This document shows, piece by piece, positions 6,481 to 9,918 of a stretch of DNA of 9,918 nt. How positions within the stretch are numbered: position 1 is the stretch's first letter; every line of letters begins with the position of its first letter. Under the pieces are notes generated by a model that was given only the letters and a program-made list of their open reading frames with translations, was not told where the DNA came from and made no database searches. A program made the position numbers and the translations under genes. This DNA comes from Desulfuromonadaceae bacterium. Lineage in GTDB: Bacteria > Desulfobacterota > Desulfuromonadia > Desulfuromonadales > UBA2294. The stretch spans positions 1-9,918 of the forward strand of contig JAGXHN010000028.1 of assembly GCA_024636225.1 (NCBI GenBank), given 5' to 3'.

Positions 6481-6840
6481 TCAGCTCAATGCTTCAAGCA
6501 GTTTCGGGGCCTCACGCATCATCAGATAACGCCCCTTGCCAAAATTCCCCCCCCGGTCGAGAGTGAGAGCGAGAAAATAGTCATTTGTAAGCGCCCGGAT
6601 AATAACAAAGAAGCGTTCTGTTTTAATCGACACCTCTTCCATCATTCCGGTATCGAGCAGTTCAACCGTCTTTCTGATTTCGCGTATCACATTAGCATAC
6701 TCAACCGAAAGCATCTGAAAATCGAGACCTTCAACCGGCTCGAGATACTGTTCTACCGGAATACCGTCATACCCCATCAACACAGCTCCAATACCACCAC
6801 CAGACTGTTTAACGATATCCTGCAGTATTTTGTTAAACAC
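6481..6840 (-). CDS. Roadblock/LC7 domain protein (MglB-like)
   Basis: A 119-residue single-domain protein with the roadblock/LC7 pattern: an N-terminal helix, GGIGAVLMGYDGIPVEQYL (14-32), a central helical segment with long hydrophobic runs, RFFVIIRALTNDYFLALTLD, and a C-terminal helix ending MMREAPKLLEALS. Members such as MglB act as dimers that bind and regulate Ras-like GTPases; no GTPase is encoded in this window. The start is GTG at 6840, with AGGAGG four bases upstream. It overlaps the end of the preceding TPR frame by eight bases, so translation is probably coupled. An in-frame run of eight G lies at 6554-6547, at RGGN. Its place after pilQ and a TPR gene suggests a role in pilus or polarity control, but that is inference. 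Confidence 0.8.
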   Translation of the reverse strand: MFNKILQDIVKQSGGGIGAVLMGYDGIPVEQYLEPVEGLDFQMLSVEYANVIREIRKTVELLDTGMMEEVSIKTERFFVIIRALTNDYFLALTLDRGGNFGKGRYLMMREAPKLLEALS

Positions 6841-7237
6841 GATTCCTCCTTAACTGAATTGACGCCAGCATCCCGTTAAAAGTATCCAGCACCGTCTGAG
6901 CAGAAGAAAGAACAGCATTGTCTGACGTCGCAACAGGAACTGGAGCAACAGCCGGTGGCGGAACAGGCGTTGTAATCGGTGCAGGAGCGGATACTTTCAC
7001 CCCCTCTGCCTGAGCCAGCATCTCTATTTCGGCAATTTTTTGTGCAACTTCTAAAGATTTGGTTTTTGCATAGAGTTCACGGTAAACGTCAAGAGCCTTA
7101 CCATAAAACCCCTGTTTGATATAAATTTCAGCAATCGTTGCTGTTGTAATCGTTTTCGAACCGGCATCCTGAGCTGATCGGGAATCAACCTTGGTGACAG
7201 ATGTTACAGAAGCGGCCGGTGTGAGAGATTCGAGCAT
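6833..7237 (-). CDS. TPR protein, C-terminal part (probably split from the upstream frame)
   Basis: A 134-residue frame whose first possible ATG overlaps the TGA of the upstream TPR frame (TGATG). One TPR-like unit is visible at about 32-72, TIAEIYIKQGFYGKALDVYR onwards. A Pro/Ala-rich linker follows (about 84-105), then a short C-terminal helix ending RRNRV. The frame stays open upstream of its ATG, reading PGEPSLKLMLESLTP, which fits as the continuation of the last TPR helix of the preceding gene. It is therefore best seen as the second half of a single protein of about 263 residues. If the two are truly separate, TGATG reinitiation would couple them. The function is unknown; TPR proteins act as docking scaffolds. 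Confidence 0.65.
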   Translation of the reverse strand: MLESLTPAASVTSVTKVDSRSAQDAGSKTITTATIAEIYIKQGFYGKALDVYRELYAKTKSLEVAQKIAEIEMLAQAEGVKVSAPAPITTPVPPPAVAPVPVATSDNAVLSSAQTVLDTFNGMLASIQLRRNRV

Positions 7238-7626
7238 CAGTTTAAGGGATGGTTCCCCAGGGAAAAGAAAACAGCATTGGTCAAAAGCTTAACCGCCGCA
7301 TCGATATCCCCCTGCTCGCGATAGATTCGAGCCAACCCTTTGTAAGCATCAAGAGAAGAAGGGTCAAGATCAATCGCTTTGCGAAAAAATTCAATCGCTT
7401 TTTCAGGGGCCTGACGAAGTGCATAGATCCGACCAACAGCAACAAAACCGGGGGTGTAATCGGGCAGTTCCCAGATCCCTTTAAGGGCTGTTTCGAGCGC
7501 GTCATCCAGCATACCGCACCTTTGATAGCAATCAGCAAGGGGGACAAAAACCATAGATTTAGGATCTTGCGCCAAAGCTTTTTTATAATCGGCTATCCTG
7601 GCAATATATTTTGTTTGATCAGTCAT
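7237..7626 (-). CDS. TPR protein, N-terminal part (probably frameshifted at its 3' end)
   Basis: A 129-residue cytoplasmic protein made almost wholly of TPR units: MVFVPLADCYQRCGMLDDAL (about 25-44), GFVAVGRIYALRQAPEKAIE (59-78) with KAIDLDPSS, and AYKGLARIYREQGDIDAAVK (93-112). The last helix reads LLTNAVFFS and then breaks into LGNHPLN before TGA, where a TPR would have a proline and go on. Adding one base in the CCC or GGGG run restores a normal turn and joins the frame to the next one. It starts 11 bases after the aroB stop, with only a weak ribosome site. No signal peptide or membrane segment is seen. The partner is unknown. Confidence 0.75.
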   Translation of the reverse strand: MTDQTKYIARIADYKKALAQDPKSMVFVPLADCYQRCGMLDDALETALKGIWELPDYTPGFVAVGRIYALRQAPEKAIEFFRKAIDLDPSSLDAYKGLARIYREQGDIDAAVKLLTNAVFFSLGNHPLN

Positions 7627-7637
7627 AGATCAGCCCG

Positions 7638-8735
7638 TCAACACGGTTGAAAAACAGATTCGAGTAACGCTAGCGGTTCAGCAATATCAACGATTTCAGA
7701 CTGGCCAATACCCCGATTCAAAACCATCTGCAATCGTCCTTCTTTCACTTTCTTGTCGTGCATCATCGCAACAACATACGCATCGGTTGTAAAATCAGGC
7801 GGCACAACCGGCAGGTTGAAACGCTGCAACAAAGAGAGAATCGCTGCGACATCCTGTTCAGAGCAGAGTCCCTGCCGGGTAGAAATTTTACTGGCGACCA
7901 CCATCCCGATTGCTACAGCTTCACCGTGCAGATAACGATTGTAGCCAGTAAGTGTTTCAACTGCATGACCAAAAGTATGGCCAAAATTCAAAATAGCCCT
8001 TAACCCCGACTCTTTTTCATCAATTTCTACAATATCTGCCTTGATTTGGCAAGATGTCATTATTGCATACTCAAGCGGTTCGGGGTCGCGGTTTTTGAGC
8101 AGATCACAATGAGCGACCAACCACTCAAAAAAATCAGAATCACGGATCACTCCATACTTTACAACCTCAGCCAATCCGGAAAAGTATTCACGATCCGCCA
8201 GGGTTTTCAAGAGATCGACATCGATACAGACCAGCTTTGGCTGATGAAAAGCGCCGATAATATTTTTCCCCTGCGGGTGATTGACCGCCGTCTTGCCACC
8301 GACCGAGCTGTCGACCTGAGCCAGCAGTGTAGTCGGAACTTGAGCAACAGCGATCCCTCGCATATAAGAAGCCGCCGCATAACCGGCAAGATCACCGACA
8401 ACGCCGCCACCGAGGGCAACCACACCGCAACTTCGATCCATACCATTGGCAACAAACCGGTCATATACAGAATTCAGGGTCGACAGGGTCTTGTACTCCT
8501 CACCGTCGCCGATCAAAATTACAGTCGTCGTAAAACCACTAGACTCAAGCGAATGAACAACCGTTTCACCGTACAGGGAAAAGACACGTTCATTGGAAAC
8601 AATCGAAATCTTCCGGGGAAAAGAGACTGAGTTTAATGACAGACCGAGATTTTTAATTCCCCCCTGGCCGATCAGAATCGGATAGGAATCAGGTGCCAGA
8701 CCAACCTCTATTTTTTTGAAGTTACAATTTTGCAT
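7638..8735 (-). CDS. aroB: 3-Dehydroquinate synthase
   Basis: A 365-residue NAD- and metal-dependent enzyme that cyclises DAHP to 3-dehydroquinate, the second shikimate-pathway step. Family motifs are GDGEEYKT (76-83), VVALGGGVVGDLAGYAA (105-121), QVPTTLLAQVDSSVGGKTAV (132-151) and GLAEVVKYG (187-195). The metal ligands are E190, H253 in NFGHTFGH, and H270 in HGEAVAIGM. The ATG at 8735 is chosen because AGGT lies five bases upstream and the N-terminus fits; a TTG at 8756 would add seven residues. It overlaps the end of aroK by 14 bases, which implies cotranscription and translational coupling. The TPR gene follows 11 bases downstream. Confidence 0.96.
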   Translation of the reverse strand: MQNCNFKKIEVGLAPDSYPILIGQGGIKNLGLSLNSVSFPRKISIVSNERVFSLYGETVVHSLESSGFTTTVILIGDGEEYKTLSTLNSVYDRFVANGMDRSCGVVALGGGVVGDLAGYAAASYMRGIAVAQVPTTLLAQVDSSVGGKTAVNHPQGKNIIGAFHQPKLVCIDVDLLKTLADREYFSGLAEVVKYGVIRDSDFFEWLVAHCDLLKNRDPEPLEYAIMTSCQIKADIVEIDEKESGLRAILNFGHTFGHAVETLTGYNRYLHGEAVAIGMVVASKISTRQGLCSEQDVAAILSLLQRFNLPVVPPDFTTDAYVVAMMHDKKVKEGRLQMVLNRGIGQSEIVDIAEPLALLESVFQPC

Positions 8736-9227
8736 GAGACCTGATTTCAGTGACAATATCCGGAATCGTCCGATGATCCGTTACGATAATAATATCGGCC
8801 TGTTCGTACAAAGGGGAGCGTGCCGACAGAAGCTCTCTGGTTGCACTCCAATCATCATCTGATTGAGCCAGAGGTCTTTCCGCAGTCGCGCCGATTCTCT
8901 GTTTCAAAGTCTCCCACTGAGCGAAGAGATAAAGAACGGTACCATGATCAGACATAAAAGCACGATTTTCAGACCGACCGATGACCCCCCCCCGGTCGCA
9001 ACCACCGACGGTGGTCCCCCCGAGAGGTCAAAGAGAGCAGCGGATTCAAGATCCCTGAAAACAGACTCACCCTCGTCGTGAAATATCTTCGGGATCGATT
9101 TGCCGGCCAAGGCAACAATCTTCTGATCAAGATCGACATACGGCAGATCAAGCTCGGCAGCCAGAGCCAGGCCGACAGAAGTTTTGCCAGCCCCCATGAA
9201 TCCGATCAGAAAAAGATGACTGTTCAT
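8722..9227 (-). pseudogene. aroK: Shikimate kinase, split by a frameshift at a run of nine G
   Basis: Two overlapping frames together encode a whole shikimate kinase (shikimate to shikimate 3-phosphate, using ATP). The first (start ATG 9227, stop at 8904) has the P-loop GFMGAGKTSVG, YVDLDQKI with the magnesium and shikimate aspartates, FRDLES, and VATGGG, then breaks into unrelated sequence ending SSLSGRL. The second frame (ending at 8722) reads VIGRSENRAFMSDHGTVLYL onwards, with the lid ERPLA and the C-terminal RSPLYEQADIIIVTD. They meet at nine G (8993-8985); ten G would give TGGGVIGRSENR in one frame and a 168-residue enzyme of normal length. As written, neither part has both the P-loop and the lid, so neither should work alone. 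Causes: sequence error, mutation, or -1 frameshifting on the G run. Separate frames would be called at 8904-9227 and 8722-8955. Confidence 0.85.
8985..8993 (-). other. Run of nine G at the aroK frame break
   Basis: Nine C on the plus strand (nine G in the mRNA) sit exactly at the codons for the conserved TGGG motif of shikimate kinase. A change of one base moves the ribosome between the aroK N-terminal and C-terminal frames. Runs of this kind are prone to slippage in replication, transcription and sequencing. Confidence 0.85.
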
Positions 9228-9250
9228 ATTACACAAAACTTGATAGAGAC

Positions 9251-9280
9251 AATAAAGGGCAGGTTCCCCTGCCCTTTATT
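9251..9280 (-). terminator. Hairpin terminator after pilQ
   Basis: Arms AATAAAGGGCAGG and CCTGCCCTTTATT form a perfect 13-bp stem with a four-base loop, 19 bases past the pilQ stop. The T-rich right arm is followed by GTCTCTATC on the minus strand. It separates pilQ from aroK, whose ATG is only 23 bases further on, so it either ends the pil transcript or lets part of it through into the aro genes. Confidence 0.75.
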
Positions 9281-9299
9281 GAAAGAAAAATTAATGTAA

Positions 9300-9918
9300 C
9301 TACTGCAGAATACGGGGAGTCACAAAGACCATCATTTCGGTTCTGGTCTTGACATTATTTGTCGATTTAAAGAGATTACCTAAAAGCGGGATATCCATAA
9401 GAAACGGCACACCACTCACACTCCCGTTATCCGATTCAACAAAAACACCACCTATGACCATTGTTTCGCCATTTGCAACCAGCATCTTGGTCTCAGCTTC
9501 CTTCTTGTCAATCTGGCCTGGGGAAGCTCCCGGAGCGCTGTTTGAAGCTTTCACCACAAGAATAACCGTATTGTCCGGATTAATAACCGGCGTCACTTCA
9601 AGAGCGAGAGCCGCTTCAATAAATTCAGTACTGATCTCTCCGTCTTTCACGGTCTGATACGGAATCAGTGTCCCCTGGGTGATTTTAGCTTTTTCGCCGT
9701 TAAGAGCCATTATGCGCGGATTCGAAACAACGCGACCATCACCTTTTGCTTCAAGCGCGCCGAGGCGCAGATCGAGAATCGTTGTGTCAACACCGATCTG
9801 TCCCCACTGAAAGGCGGAACCGACACCGGCGGCAGCTAAAGAAGGGGTCACATTGAAATTACCCCCCAGGCTCAAGGCACTACTGTAGTTACCATCCCCA
9901 GCGGGGGTTTGATTATGA
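9300..9918 (-). CDS. pilQ: Type IV pilus secretin PilQ, C-terminal part (gene continues past the window)
   Basis: About 205 residues of the C-terminal secretin domain are visible. The frame is open to the right edge (reading HNQTPAGDGNYSSAL before position 9875), so the true start lies outside. PilQ forms the outer-membrane ring through which type IV pili pass. Typical secretin features in order are ILDLRLGALEAKGDGRVVSN with PRIMALNG after it, the KITQGTLIPYQTV segment, LEVTPVINPDNTVILVV, the C-terminal signature VANGETMVIGGVF, GVPFLMDIPLLGNLFKS, and the end EMMVFVTPRILQ. The stop is TAG or an equivalent at 9300, followed by a terminator hairpin. In related bacteria pilQ closes the pilMNOPQ operon and is followed by aroK, as here. 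Confidence 0.93.
   Translation of the reverse strand, partial: HNQTPAGDGNYSSALSLGGNFNVTPSLAAAGVGSAFQWGQIGVDTTILDLRLGALEAKGDGRVVSNPRIMALNGEKAKITQGTLIPYQTVKDGEISTEFIEAALALEVTPVINPDNTVILVVKASNSAPGASPGQIDKKEAETKMLVANGETMVIGGVFVESDNGSVSGVPFLMDIPLLGNLFKSTNNVKTRTEMMVFVTPRILQ

Noticed and set aside
7250..7272. Classic X XXY YYZ slippery heptamer at the TPR frame break
   Set aside because: No heptamer is in the right phase for a two-site slip; only a one-site slip on G GGG is possible, so programmed frameshifting is not claimed.
8046..8630. 194-residue plus-strand frame opposite aroB
   Set aside because: Shadow of aroB; the translation has no recognisable motifs.

Overview
The window looks like core chromosome from a bacterium of the Desulfuromonadales/Geobacterales group (former Deltaproteobacteria). 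The evidence is the run pilQ - aroK - aroB - TPR protein - roadblock protein - aroQ - pepP - accB - accC on the minus strand, together with a futalosine-pathway gene (mqnA) and a LipM-type octanoyltransferase. The genus cannot be named from sequence alone.

Layout, left to right. Positions 1-192 hold a palindromic dispersed repeat (copy A) and the terminator of a tRNA-Leu(UAA) gene at 193-278 (minus), which has a clear sigma70-type promoter at 287-316. A plus-strand Nudix hydrolase (346-783) converges on mqnA (784-1608, minus) with no bases between the two stop codons. The gap 1609-1970 carries a short element with terminal inverted repeats and a degenerate repeat copy (B). lipM (1971-2807), repeat copy C and a strong terminator follow. 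Then comes a tightly packed minus-strand series, transcribed right to left: pilQ (C-terminal part only, running off the right edge), a terminator hairpin, aroK, aroB, two short TPR reading frames, a roadblock/LC7 protein, aroQ, pepP, accB and accC.

How the genes work together: aroK, aroB and aroQ are three steps of the shikimate pathway. It ends in chorismate, the substrate of MqnA, which starts menaquinone synthesis by the futalosine route. AccB and AccC are the biotin carrier and biotin carboxylase of acetyl-CoA carboxylase, which feeds fatty acid synthesis and so also the octanoyl-ACP used by LipM. PilQ is the type IV pilus secretin. The TPR and roadblock proteins may be linked to pili or polarity, but that is inference from position.

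The most notable points are two apparent frameshifts. aroK is split at a run of nine G, and adding one G restores the conserved reading frame. The TPR gene is split next to a CCC/GGGG stretch, and adding one base gives a continuous TPR helix. Both need one extra base in a G/C run, so sequence error must be excluded before any biological reading. Also notable are the missing efp gene in the pepP-accB gap, the repeats placed just beyond terminators or gene ends, and a terminator hairpin only 23 bases before the aroK start. I see no clearly new defence, mobile or biosynthetic system here.
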